Source: Thermoplasmatota archaeon
GTDB lineage: Archaea > Thermoplasmatota > JAKEGO01
Length of the DNA: 64,000 nucleotides
Reading direction: 5' to 3'
Assembly: GCA_028279595.1 (NCBI GenBank)
Contig: JANQNK010000013.1
Coordinates: forward strand, 1-64,000
Shown here: positions 28,085 through 36,677 of the stretch, piece by piece
Layout: the number at the start of each line of letters is the position of its first letter
How positions within the stretch are numbered: the first letter of the stretch is position 1
The notes under the pieces: model-generated
The model's database searches: none
Told to the model about the DNA's origin: nothing
The model's input: only the letters and a program-made list of their open reading frames with translations
Made by a program: the position numbers and the translations under genes

Positions 28085-29983
28085 CTACTCCTCGACGTCC
28101 TTTTCCTCGGACTCCTCGTCCTGATCGTCCTCCGAGTCCTCTTCGGACCCATCTTCCTTCGAGGCATCTTCGGTCAGCTCGTCCGGTCCGTCATCGACCT
28201 CGTCCGACTCCTTCGCTGGAATATCATCTGAACCGATGTCATCCTCGTCAGGGACCTTCTCCTTCTTGACGGTCCTCTTCCTTGTGGAAGTGACGACCTT
28301 CTTCGTCGGTGGCGTCAGAGTGAACGCCAGAAGCGCGCCGATGAGACAGAGAACACCCGCCGGAAGGAATGCCATCGCGAATCCCGCCTCCGTGGAGGAG
28401 GCATATCCGCCGAGGATCGGTCCTACTATCCCGCCAACTCCGTACGAGGAGAAGACGAAACCGTAGTTCTTGCCGACGTTCTCGTTGCCGAAGAAGTCCG
28501 CGGTTATCGTGGGGAACAGCGTGAAGTTGCCGCCGAAGTTGAACCCGATGGCCATGGCGATCACCGTGAAGGTCCACGGGTTCGACCCGGCGTACAGGAA
28601 CACTATCATGAGGATGCCCTGGGTCAGGGACATGAGGAAGATGCTCTTCTGTCTCCCGAGTTTGTCGGAGATAGCTCCCCAGGCGATCCGTCCAAGACCG
28701 TTGGTGATTGCGAAGAGAGCCATCGCGGTCGCCGCGATCTTCGCGGCCTCGGCCTTCTCGAAGTCAGCGTCCTGGAGGGCGTCGATGCCGTAGATCGCGA
28801 TGTTTCCGATGACCATGAGGCCCGCGAGCGCGCCGAACGCGAAGAGTGTCCAGATGGTCCAGAACTGCCTTGTCCTCAGCATCTCGCCGGACTCGAACTC
28901 CACGCCTCCGGTGGCTGCCTTGGTCTTCGCCGTCTGTTTCGGAGGCTTCCATCCCCTCGGCCTATAGCCTTCGGGCGGATTGACCATAACGAGGGATGAC
29001 AGCACGACGAGTATCAGGAAGATAGCGCCGTAGAGCTGGAACACCGCGAGGGTCCCGAGGTCCGCGATGAGCGTTCCCAGATAGCCGTTCCCGAGCTGGA
29101 CCCAGAGGAAGGCGCCGAAGCCGAAGCCAGCCACCCCAAGACCTGTGATCAGCCCCTTCTTGTCAGGGAACCACTTGATGCAGACGGCGATCGGGACGAC
29201 GTATCCCAGACCTATACCGGCGCCACCGATCAATCCAATGAGGAAGAACTGCGCCATGAAGGTCTGACCCGCTGCTCCTGCACCGATGTAGCCGACTCCA
29301 AGGAGCAGTCCGCCGAGCATCGCGGTGAACCGGGGACCTATCTTGGGCATGACGATCTTGCCCGCGACTATTGTCATGAAAGCGAAGGCCGCCAGGCCCG
29401 TCGCGAAGACGATCTGGGTCTGGGTCTTGTCGAAACCGAACTCTCCAGTTATACCTTCGTTTACAAGGAAGTGAGCCGATCCGTCCGAAACGTTGTGGAC
29501 CCCACTCGTTATCAGTATCTCGACGTGCCAGTTGCCGTTGGCCGTGAGGTTGACGTCATGTTCGGTCGATCCGCGAGCATAATCGATCGTGTAGGTGTAC
29601 TTCGTCGCACCGTCCTTGGCGTCGTAGATCGTATCCCCCTTGTCAACGACCTCCTCGATCGGAGCCCCGTCCTCGTCAGTGATGTAAGTGATTATGATGA
29701 TGTCGAGGTCCGCATCCACCGATCGACCGTCCACATCGACGATGCTGATGGTCATCTCCTGCGGATCGGCGTCGACGACGGGATCGTCGTAGACACCACC
29801 CAGTTCGACGGTGTATCCCGTCCCGTTGATCATGACGACGTCGTCGGTCTCGAAACCCTCCTGCTCGAGCGGTAAGGTAAGACCAGGCGTGAAAACGGAC
29901 CACGCATAGATCGCACCGAGGGCGAGCTGAATGAGTATCGCACAGACGACCACTATCCACCTGTTCATGGTTGGCTTGGCCAT
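28085..29983 (-). CDS. MFS transporter, oxalate/formate antiporter (OFA)-like, with inserted ectodomain
   Basis: 632 residues. TM1 has the OFA-type LALGAIYAWSVFTPGL motif. Between TM1 and TM2 a ~140-residue soluble, Asp/Thr-rich segment is inserted (about 30-175 of this start). The remaining helices follow MFS order: KIGPRFTAMLGGLLLG (loop 2-3), a Gly-rich GAGIGLGYVVPIAVCIKWFPDKKGLITG segment split over TM4/5, GRIAWGAISDKLGRQKSI (loop 8-9) and NFGGNFTLFPTITADFFG. The ~85-residue C-terminal tail is highly acidic and cytoplasmic. OFA members exchange small carboxylates; the substrate is unknown. The start at 29983 is chosen because a GAAGGAGA site precedes it and the TATA box at 30041-30048 puts the start site downstream of the longer open frame. 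Confidence 0.75.
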   Translation of the reverse strand: MAKPTMNRWIVVVCAILIQLALGAIYAWSVFTPGLTLPLEQEGFETDDVVMINGTGYTVELGGVYDDPVVDADPQEMTISIVDVDGRSVDADLDIIIITYITDEDGAPIEEVVDKGDTIYDAKDGATKYTYTIDYARGSTEHDVNLTANGNWHVEILITSGVHNVSDGSAHFLVNEGITGEFGFDKTQTQIVFATGLAAFAFMTIVAGKIVMPKIGPRFTAMLGGLLLGVGYIGAGAAGQTFMAQFFLIGLIGGAGIGLGYVVPIAVCIKWFPDKKGLITGLGVAGFGFGAFLWVQLGNGYLGTLIADLGTLAVFQLYGAIFLILVVLSSLVMVNPPEGYRPRGWKPPKQTAKTKAATGGVEFESGEMLRTRQFWTIWTLFAFGALAGLMVIGNIAIYGIDALQDADFEKAEAAKIAATAMALFAITNGLGRIAWGAISDKLGRQKSIFLMSLTQGILMIVFLYAGSNPWTFTVIAMAIGFNFGGNFTLFPTITADFFGNENVGKNYGFVFSSYGVGGIVGPILGGYASSTEAGFAMAFLPAGVLCLIGALLAFTLTPPTKKVVTSTRKRTVKKEKVPDEDDIGSDDIPAKESDEVDDGPDELTEDASKEDGSEEDSEDDQDEESEEKDVEE

Positions 29984-30004
29984 GGCATCCATCTCCTTCG
30001 GACC

Positions 30005-30048
30005 GTCCCCCCTGAGGGGACGTTCGCCTATCAGGGTGTTATATATAA
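30005..30048 (-). promoter_or_regulatory. TATA box and palindrome before the MFS gene
   Basis: TTATATAT (30048-30041 on the minus strand) predicts a start near 30018. A perfect inverted repeat GTCCCC-N5-GGGGAC (30005-30021) covers that site and could be an operator or 5' hairpin. Confidence 0.55.
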
Positions 30049-30175
30049 GGTGTTCGCCCGAAGGTGCGATTGAAATGACTGTTTTCACAACGAAATCGCC
30101 CGGAATTTGTTGAATTGTAACACACAGGGCGCGTACTCTATCCTATTCATGTAATACTGTATCGGCTGGAAAGAT

Positions 30176-30403
30176 TCAGAGTATCACGATCTTGTCGTAG
30201 GCGACCCTGTTCGATTCGAACGCTCTCTCAACCATCTTCCTGTCAGCGACGAAGAAACGGAGGGCGGTCCCGCAGTCGGAACTGAGATGCCTTGGTGTCG
30301 GGATCAGTTTACAATCACATCCAGCCTTCTTCGCGACCTTCTCCGCCCTCAGCGCGAGGCTGGTGGAATAGAACAGGGCGACGCACTGCCTGTCGGGGAT
30401 CAG
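30176..30403 (-). CDS. DUF3343 putative Se/S carrier-like protein, apparently CTG-initiated
   Basis: 75 residues if read from CTG at 30403: MIPDRQCVALFYSTSLALRA..., KLIPTPRHLSSDCGTALRFF and a C-terminal KIVIL. The FYSTxxALRAEK start and the IPTPRxxSSDCGxALRF motif, with its Cys, match DUF3343 (Se/S carrier-like). The frame is closed upstream by TAG at 30413-30415 and has no ATG, GTG or TTG. CTG lies 5 nt after AGGGGG and overlaps the preceding desulfurase stop as CTGA, like the ATGA overlaps elsewhere in this window. A -1 slip on the G5 run could instead fuse it to the desulfurase. It completes the YedE-TusA-desulfurase operon. Confidence 0.7.
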   Translation of the reverse strand: MIPDRQCVALFYSTSLALRAEKVAKKAGCDCKLIPTPRHLSSDCGTALRFFVADRKMVERAFESNRVAYDKIVIL

Positions 30404-31542
30404 ACCATCCCCCTAAGGGCGTCGATGACCGTATCGATCTCGTCATCGGTGTTGAAGTATCCCATGGCGAGCCTGACCGTTCCCTCCGGGAACGTTCCCA
30501 GGCTTCTGTGTGCTGACGGTGAACAATGGAGACCTACCCGGCACATGATCCCGTGGTCCTCGTCGAGCGCCAGGCCGACCGACGAAGGCGATCTGTCCTC
30601 TATGTTGATGGACAGTGTCGAGGTCTGTCTAGCCGCCTCCATCGCTCCGTAGATGACGATGTCGTCGGCGCCCCCGAGTCCGTTGATAAGACGTCTAGTT
30701 AGTTCGATGTCCTTTTCGCGGATACTCTCGACGGTCTCGTTGAGGACGAAGTCCACTCCGGCGGCAAGCCCGGCAAGTCCGACCGTGTTCATCGTGCCAG
30801 ACTCGTACTTGTCGGGGAGGAAGTCCGGCTGGACCTCATGCTCAGATCGGCTCCCGGTGCCGCCCGATCTTACGGGTCGGAGGTCGGAGATGTCCACACG
30901 CTCGCTGATCACGAGCCCTCCGGTCCCCTGCGGGCCGTACAGTCCCTTGTGGCCCGTGAATGCGAGGAGGTCGATCCCGTCGCTCTCGATATCGATGGGA
31001 TAGCATCCTCCGGTCTGGGCCGCGTCCACGAGGAACAGGGCGCCTCCGTTGTGGGCTATCCTGCCGATCTGGTCGGTCGGGATGAGGCTCCCTACGACGT
31101 TCGAGGCCTGGTTCATGACGACGAGTCTCGTGTTTGGCTTCATGGCGTGTGAGACGTCGATCGGGTCCACGAATCCCTCGCGGTCCGCCGGAACGATGCT
31201 CAATTCCACACCCTCTCTCTGAAGGTCCCTCAACGGCCTCATGACGGAGTTGTGCTCCATCGCGCCTGTGATGACATGGTCCCCCTTCCGGACGGTCCCG
31301 CGGATCGCGAGGTTGAGGGCATCCGTCGCATTGAGGCCGAACACTACCCTCATGGGGTCCTTCGCTCCGAAAAGGGTGGCGACCTTCTCCCTCGCCTCGA
31401 GGACGACCCTTCCGGCCTCGACGGATAGCCTGTGGCCCGATCTACCCGGATTTGCACCAATGTTGTCCATGAAGTCCGTCATGGCTCTGGCAACGGTCCC
31501 GGGCTTGGGCCATGATGTGGCCGCATTGTCGAGGTATATCAT
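30400..31542 (-). CDS. Cysteine desulfurase-family aminotransferase (class V)
   Basis: 380 residues, full length. N-terminal MIYLDNAATSWPKP, the GAMEHNSVMRPL histidine motif (about 94-105), DAAQT cofactor Asp (about 174-178), the PLP lysine in FTGHKGLYGPQG (about 195-206), RSGGTGS, and the mobile-loop Cys in CRVGLHCSPSAH. It matches the cysteine desulfurase subfamily often found beside orphan selenium genes (TIGR01977-like) rather than housekeeping IscS/SufS. It should take S (or Se) from cysteine (or selenocysteine) to the Cys. It stands between the TusA-like and DUF3343 genes in one operon, so the sulfur or selenium is probably passed to them; inference. Confidence 0.85.
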   Translation of the reverse strand: MIYLDNAATSWPKPGTVARAMTDFMDNIGANPGRSGHRLSVEAGRVVLEAREKVATLFGAKDPMRVVFGLNATDALNLAIRGTVRKGDHVITGAMEHNSVMRPLRDLQREGVELSIVPADREGFVDPIDVSHAMKPNTRLVVMNQASNVVGSLIPTDQIGRIAHNGGALFLVDAAQTGGCYPIDIESDGIDLLAFTGHKGLYGPQGTGGLVISERVDISDLRPVRSGGTGSRSEHEVQPDFLPDKYESGTMNTVGLAGLAAGVDFVLNETVESIREKDIELTRRLINGLGGADDIVIYGAMEAARQTSTLSINIEDRSPSSVGLALDEDHGIMCRVGLHCSPSAHRSLGTFPEGTVRLAMGYFNTDDEIDTVIDALRGMV

Positions 31543-31572
31543 ATCCAGCCCTCGGTAGGGTCAGGACGTTAA

Positions 31573-31791
31573 TTACTCTTTCGTGAGAGTTATCACGAAA
31601 TCGCAACGGTCCTCAGAGGTCTCCTCCGCGTCCCAGCCCTTCTGCTTCGCCAGCCGGAGTATGTTTGCCCTCGACGTTCCGCAGTCGCTAAGGACCACGA
31701 ACTCGCCCTTCTTGAGCTTCTTCATCTCCTTCTCGACCTTGTAAAGGGGCTGAGGGCAGGAGAGCCCTCTGACATCTAATTCGTCGACCAT
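31573..31791 (-). CDS. TusA/SirA/YedF-like sulfur (selenium) carrier
   Basis: 72 residues. VDELDVRGLSCPQPLYKVEKEM contains the CPQP active-site Cys of TusA-family persulfide carriers, followed by the usual beta-alpha-beta-beta order. The ATG at 31791 is chosen because GAGGTGAT lies 4-5 nt upstream; a GTG nine bases earlier is the alternative. It follows the YedE-like gene by about 10 bp and precedes the desulfurase. Confidence 0.85.
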   Translation of the reverse strand: MVDELDVRGLSCPQPLYKVEKEMKKLKKGEFVVLSDCGTSRANILRLAKQKGWDAEETSEDRCDFVITLTKE

Positions 31792-31801
31792 ATCGATCAC
31801 C

Positions 31802-33064
31802 TCAGTACTTCTCCCTCATGGTCAGTCCGATGATCACACACACTATCAGGCCCAGTCCCACGACGTTCGGACCCCACACGTTGACCCCGCCCAGGAAGGC
31901 CGGAGCGCTGACCGTTTGGAAGTTGTGGGCGAAAGCACCTGCAGCGATCATCCCGATGACGAAGGTCGCAGCGTCGCTGTCGCCTTCTCCGGAAAGGATC
32001 ACCTGGCGTCCGGGGCATCCGCCGGCGAGGACGAACGCGAGCCCTGCTAGGAGCATCCCAGAGAAGTTCCACAGCCCTTCACTGTGCGCAAGCGGTTGGT
32101 CCTCCCATCCCGGGTTCCACTGATCATATACGAAGTAGTTCGTGAGGAAGGCCGATACGACCAGTGCAATGACCCCGATCAAGAGGTAGTAGTCCCGGAT
32201 CAGTATCGTGTCCCTCATCCCGCCGATCGTGCAGAACCTCGTCCTCTGGGCGAAGAAACCGACCATCAGACCGGCAGCGAGCGAGACGCCGAGGGCGGCG
32301 TGCGCGGCTCCCGGCCCTGCAGCAGATTCCCTGATGACCCTCGCATCCCCTGCCGTTGGATAGTACACCATCATGATCAGGAAACTGAGCATGACCAGCG
32401 GAAGCATCAGCCCGACGTGTGGATACTGTTTCTGAGATCGGCCCATGTTGAAGCCCATCCTGATGAAGATGGCTCCGACCAACACGCCGGAGAACAGGCC
32501 GAGTATTCCGAGGATGGCGTTCCAGTCCCCTCCCGCAAGGCGGAGGAACGCGCGCCACGGGCAGCCAAGGAAGACAAGGGCGCCCATCATGGCGAAGAAC
32601 CCTAGAACGAACCGGATCATCGGTGCTGACCCTCCTCGGGAGCGCCACTCTCCGAAGATCATTGACGCCACCAGGGATCCCAGAATGATACCGATTATTT
32701 CAGGTCTCATGTATTGCACTGGAGCGGCGTTGTGAAGTCCAAGGGCACCTGCGATGTCCCGCTCGAAACAGGCGATGCAGAAGCCCATGTTACCGGGATT
32801 CCCCTCCTTCTGGAGGAACGTCGCGATCACGCCGATGAAGGCACCGGTGAAGATTATCCCGAGGTACGAGCTGAAGAACCAGTTCAGCCGTCCCTTCACC
32901 TCCACGAGTGGATTCGCCTTTGGTGGGGGAGCCTTCCTGGATACCTTCTTCCTGGGTGCACTCGAGGGCTTTCCCTTCGGAACCTTCTCCACAGGCTCCT
33001 CGTCGTCAATAATCGATTCCTCTTCATTATCGATTATTTCCTTATCTTTATCATCTATTACCAT
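31802..33064 (-). CDS. YeeE/YedE-family transporter (selenium/sulfur-metabolism type)
   Basis: 420 residues. A ~60-residue charged N-terminal cytoplasmic extension (Asp/Glu then Lys/Pro) is followed by about nine or ten membrane helices. Conserved Cys motifs of YedE/YeeE permeases are visible: GFCIACFERD, LGCPWRAFLRLAGGDWNA, RTRFCTIGGMRD and LAGGCPGRQ. YeeE imports thiosulfate; YedE paralogues next to TusA/YedF and DUF3343 have been linked to selenium metabolism. First gene of the four-gene operon running to 30176. A TATA box (ATTATAAG, about 33108-33117) lies upstream. Confidence 0.85.
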   Translation of the reverse strand: MVIDDKDKEIIDNEEESIIDDEEPVEKVPKGKPSSAPRKKVSRKAPPPKANPLVEVKGRLNWFFSSYLGIIFTGAFIGVIATFLQKEGNPGNMGFCIACFERDIAGALGLHNAAPVQYMRPEIIGIILGSLVASMIFGEWRSRGGSAPMIRFVLGFFAMMGALVFLGCPWRAFLRLAGGDWNAILGILGLFSGVLVGAIFIRMGFNMGRSQKQYPHVGLMLPLVMLSFLIMMVYYPTAGDARVIRESAAGPGAAHAALGVSLAAGLMVGFFAQRTRFCTIGGMRDTILIRDYYLLIGVIALVVSAFLTNYFVYDQWNPGWEDQPLAHSEGLWNFSGMLLAGLAFVLAGGCPGRQVILSGEGDSDAATFVIGMIAAGAFAHNFQTVSAPAFLGGVNVWGPNVVGLGLIVCVIIGLTMREKY

Positions 33065-33107
33065 TTTAGCACCATTCGTTAGCAGATGATTCCGTAAAGG
33101 GCGTTTC

Positions 33108-33117
33108 GCTTATAATT
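33108..33117 (-). promoter_or_regulatory. TATA box of the yedE-like operon
   Basis: GAATTATAAG on the minus strand, about 48 bp upstream of the ATG, leaves a leader of roughly 20 nt. Confidence 0.55.
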
Positions 33118-33191
33118 CTTTCGCGAAAAACCGGTTTCAAGGCCGATCGAGCCACGGACCCGATTGTTATCGTTACGTTAGTCGCAGAATC

Positions 33192-33199
33192 TTTATATC
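33192..33199 (+). promoter_or_regulatory. TATA box of beta-propeller paralogue 1
   Basis: TTTATATC, nearly identical to the TATA box of the next paralogue (34632-34639), predicts a start near 33223 and a ~50-nt leader. Confidence 0.6.
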
Positions 33200-33273
33200 T
33201 CCAGAAGTCTTGTTTGCGTGCGGGAGGACCCGTATCCGTACGGAGATCCCGAGAGCGGAACGGAGTGATCGAG

Positions 33274-34590
33274 TTGGATCCGAAGATCCCGGCAGCGGCC
33301 ATCGTCGTCATCATGCTCATGGGTGCCCTGTACTTCGTCGGAGACGAGGATGACAGCAAGACCAAGAGAACGACCATCCCTGACGAGTATCCTGAATATC
33401 CATTCCAGGACATCCGCGAGTTCACCATCCAGGACCCTTCAGGGAATGTGACGCTAGGCGAGCTCCCGTGGGCAGTCTTCAACAGGAGCCACGGCGGGAA
33501 CTGCTGCGAGCACTATCTCGCCACCACCGAGTACGGGTGGATCACGAACCTCGGAGGCGAGTATCCGACCTGGAGCGAGGACGGCGGGATCACATGGCAG
33601 GATTACAGACCGATCACCGAACCGTTCGACGGTCTCGGCGAGGGTGCTATCATCCAGGCCCCCAACGGGGACATCCTCTCGATGAGCTGGTTCCCTTACT
33701 CAGGAGACCGTTTCATTTCCTTCTTCTACGACTACGCCCAGGAGGAGTGGTCCTATCTCGAGAACCACTGGGGATACGCACCATTCTACGACAGGCCATG
33801 GATAGTGGCGGTCCAGGGACCGATCAGCTTCCTCGGTGGGACCTATCCCTGGGCGAGCGTCGTGGTCTCGAACTTCTGGCAGGACGCCGTCATCAGCATC
33901 GACGGATTGACCTATGTCCAGCTGGCAGAACCCGACTCCGCAACCGGTGTCGTCGAGTTCGACCTTGACTACGAACCAGGACCGGAATACGATTATCAGG
34001 CTCCCCATCGGGAGATCCGTGGACATCCACTGCCCGACGGCGGTCTCCTGCTGCCGAGATACTTCGGCGACGACAACGCCCTGCTCCAGACCGACCTGAC
34101 CTGGACAAGGCACAGGCCCGTCGAGGGTGATCCGATACCGGCCGAGCATCTGGTCATCGACAGCACGGGGACCCTTCACTCGTGCGAGGTGGTCAGCGGC
34201 ATCATGACCTGGCACATGAGCATCGACGGGGGCCGGACATGGTCAGAGCAGGACATCGCACTGCCCGAGGGCGGCAGCCTCGAGGAGTGGGAGTTCCAGG
34301 CGGACGGCGCCAACGACGTCGCCTTCGCTTATATGAGGGCCGAGGTCAACGGGACCGACGTGGACTACCTTTGGCACATAATCGATTACTCCGAGAACCA
34401 GGAGCCCGATTGGATGACCCTGATAGGCCAGGGCGACCTCGATGCCACCTCCGGTGCCGGGAACGACGTCCGGTTCGATTTCGCGAGCCTGGCGATACTC
34501 CCCGACGGGAGCGCGGTCGTCTCCTACATGGACACGACCGACAGGAACCCGCTCTTCGGCCTCGAGATCGCGAGACCCGAGATCGTCTGA
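33274..34590 (+). CDS. Membrane-anchored BNR/sialidase-like beta-propeller protein, paralogue 1
   Basis: 438 residues. Begins at TTG at 33274 after GGAGTGATCGAG; GTG at 33265 is the alternative. N-terminal membrane anchor about 6-23 (IPAAAIVVIMLMGALYFVG), then an extracellular domain with Asp-box-like motifs (SEDGGITWQDY, SIDGGRTWSEQ) and repeated aromatic strands, suggesting a BNR/sialidase-type beta-propeller. About 40-45% identical by eye to the following gene over the whole ectodomain. Enzymatic residues are not recognisable. Confidence 0.65.
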   Translation: MDPKIPAAAIVVIMLMGALYFVGDEDDSKTKRTTIPDEYPEYPFQDIREFTIQDPSGNVTLGELPWAVFNRSHGGNCCEHYLATTEYGWITNLGGEYPTWSEDGGITWQDYRPITEPFDGLGEGAIIQAPNGDILSMSWFPYSGDRFISFFYDYAQEEWSYLENHWGYAPFYDRPWIVAVQGPISFLGGTYPWASVVVSNFWQDAVISIDGLTYVQLAEPDSATGVVEFDLDYEPGPEYDYQAPHREIRGHPLPDGGLLLPRYFGDDNALLQTDLTWTRHRPVEGDPIPAEHLVIDSTGTLHSCEVVSGIMTWHMSIDGGRTWSEQDIALPEGGSLEEWEFQADGANDVAFAYMRAEVNGTDVDYLWHIIDYSENQEPDWMTLIGQGDLDATSGAGNDVRFDFASLAILPDGSAVVSYMDTTDRNPLFGLEIARPEIV

Positions 34591-34631
34591 TAATGGAAAG
34601 GAATTCCTTCGGAACCAGGGTTTGGAAAAAC

Positions 34632-34639
34632 TTTATATC
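34632..34639 (+). promoter_or_regulatory. TATA box of beta-propeller paralogue 2
   Basis: TTTATATC about 75 bp upstream of the ATG predicts a start near 34663 and a leader of about 48 nt, as for paralogue 1. Confidence 0.6.
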
Positions 34640-34710
34640 GACCAAATAACACTGGTCGTACGGGACGATACGGACCACGCACCGCATCGATGGACCGCGG
34701 AGTGAAGAAG

Positions 34711-36093
34711 ATGCGATATCGGAAATGGACCATAACTGTCGTTATACTGGTACTGTTCATGTCGAACACCCTCTGTTTCGAGTCGGATGATGACGGAGAT
34801 GGCGGAGTTGCCGATACCAACGGCGGGGATACCATCGATCCGAATAACAACGGAACGACGGGACCTCCCGATCCCAACGGGACCATCCCGGACCAGAACC
34901 AGACCTTCCCGAATCATGATGTCAGATGGTACTCGGTACTTGATCCAGTCACAAGCGAGGAGATGTATCGGTCGGCATGGGCCATCTACAACGTCTCCCA
35001 CGGCGGAAACATGAACGAGCATTACCTCGCAACGACGAGGGAGGGGTGGATAACGAACCTCGGCGGCGAGATACCGTTCTGGACTACGGACAACGGTCTC
35101 ACCTGGGACAGTTACCAGCCTCCCACGGTGATGTCCCAGAGCGGTGAGGGCTCGATCACATACACTCCGGACGGGGACATCGTCTCCATGACATGGGACC
35201 CCTGGACCGGAGACCGGTTCATTGCATATCACTACGACTCCGCCTCCGGAGACTGGACATCTTTCGACAACAGGATGCACATGGCGTTCTACGACCGCCC
35301 GTGGCAGGTGACGGTTCCGGGACCGATTGACATCCCAGGTGGACCATTCCCGTGGGCGACGATAGTCATGTCCAACTACTGGGATGACATGGTGATCAGC
35401 GTGGACGGTCTCGTCTACAGTCAGCTCAACGAGCCATCTGCTGCCAGCAATGTCGAGTGGGACCTGGACTTCACCGACGTGGGCCGCGAGTTCGACTTCA
35501 TGACCCCCCACAGGAAGATGCTCGCAACTCCCCTTCCGGGTGGTGGAATGCTGATACCCCGTGCATTCGGCGACAGCGACGCCATCCTCACGAACGACCT
35601 CACCTGGGAGGCTCGTGCTCCGATCGAGGGCCAGCCAATCCCTGCAGAACACCTGGTCATCGATTCGTCGGGTGCGCTGCACAGCGTGGACGTCCAGGGT
35701 AGTGTGTTGATCTACTACCTGAGCCTGGATGGAGGCAGGACCTGGAATTCGGAACAGTTCTCGTGGGAGGACAAACAGATAGAGGATTGGGATTTCCAGG
35801 CCGACGGCCATCACGGTCTCGCTGTGATAAACATCATTGCGGGCGCGGGCGGTGAGCCGAACGAACACCTGATCTACCACATTCGGGACTACCGCGATAG
35901 CCAGAAGGCGGATTCCCTGACCTATGTCGGCCTGGGAGATGTCGATACGATCGCGGCGGTATCAGGCGGTGACGACAGGTTCGATTTCGCCAGCCTGGCG
36001 ATCCAGCCGGATGGTTCCGTTGTACTTGCATTCTGCGACAGCACGCACATCGATCCTATGATCGCAATAGAACTGCAGGCACCTTACGATTGA
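34711..36093 (+). CDS. Lipoprotein-like BNR/sialidase-like beta-propeller protein, paralogue 2
   Basis: 460 residues. ATG at 34711 is preceded by GGAGTGA. A signal sequence ends in a lipobox-like LFMSNTLC with Cys at residue 22, then an Asp/Gly/Asn/Pro-rich linker (about 23-70) and a beta-propeller-like domain with Asp-box motifs (TTDNGLTWDSY, SLDGGRTWNSE). It shares HYLAT, GWITNLGGE, FYDRPW and FDFASLAI with paralogue 1, so the two arose by tandem duplication and then took different N-terminal anchors. Confidence 0.65.
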   Translation: MRYRKWTITVVILVLFMSNTLCFESDDDGDGGVADTNGGDTIDPNNNGTTGPPDPNGTIPDQNQTFPNHDVRWYSVLDPVTSEEMYRSAWAIYNVSHGGNMNEHYLATTREGWITNLGGEIPFWTTDNGLTWDSYQPPTVMSQSGEGSITYTPDGDIVSMTWDPWTGDRFIAYHYDSASGDWTSFDNRMHMAFYDRPWQVTVPGPIDIPGGPFPWATIVMSNYWDDMVISVDGLVYSQLNEPSAASNVEWDLDFTDVGREFDFMTPHRKMLATPLPGGGMLIPRAFGDSDAILTNDLTWEARAPIEGQPIPAEHLVIDSSGALHSVDVQGSVLIYYLSLDGGRTWNSEQFSWEDKQIEDWDFQADGHHGLAVINIIAGAGGEPNEHLIYHIRDYRDSQKADSLTYVGLGDVDTIAAVSGGDDRFDFASLAIQPDGSVVLAFCDSTHIDPMIAIELQAPYD

Positions 36094-36197
36094 ATATGGA
36101 AGTATCGAGGGTCCACTATCCCCCTTGTTCCTTCATTAGCCTCGGTTGCAGTCAATCTTATAACAATCGGTGGGATTCCAGGTGTGAGGGAAATGGA

Positions 36198-36677
36198 ATG
36201 ACCGAATACCACACCAGACATCCCGAGAAGACCATCGAGGACGAGGCCGAGATCCTCGAGGTCATCGATTCGCAGCGATTGCTCACCATGGCGATGTCCT
36301 CCGACGATGAGCCGTACCTTGTCACGGTCAACTACGCATTCGATCCAGATACCCGAGAGTTCTACTTCCACTGTGCCACATCGGGCAAGAAGATAGATAT
36401 CATCAGGGCGAACCCCTCCGTCTGGTGCCAGATCACCGAGGACAGGGGATATGTCCAGACCGAGTGCGAGCACCACTTCCGGACGGTCCATTTCCCTGGA
36501 GAGGCGACGGTCATCGAGGACATCGACGAGATCAGACGAACGATATCGATGCTCATCCATCAGCAGGAGGACGAACCCGATCCCGTCAGGGAGCGCCTCC
36601 TGGCCAAGGTCAAGCCTGGAAAGCTCTACATGGTCAGGATAAAGGCCGGCGAGTTCTCCGGAAAGAAGAACGGCTAG
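36198..36677 (+). CDS. Pyridoxamine 5'-phosphate oxidase-related flavin-binding protein
   Basis: 159 residues with the split-barrel FMN-binding pattern: QRLLTMAMSSDDEPYLVTVNYAF split over strands 1-2, FYFHCATSGKKIDIIRANPSVWCQI, YRTVHFPGEA-like strand (HFRTVHFPGEATVI) and KLYMVRIKAGEFSGKK at the end. Relatives bind FMN or heme; some reduce nitroimidazoles. The ATG is in a short-leader context with a CTTATAAC TATA box at 36157-36164. The stop overlaps that of pepT by 4 bp. Confidence 0.75.
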   Translation: MTEYHTRHPEKTIEDEAEILEVIDSQRLLTMAMSSDDEPYLVTVNYAFDPDTREFYFHCATSGKKIDIIRANPSVWCQITEDRGYVQTECEHHFRTVHFPGEATVIEDIDEIRRTISMLIHQQEDEPDPVRERLLAKVKPGKLYMVRIKAGEFSGKKNG

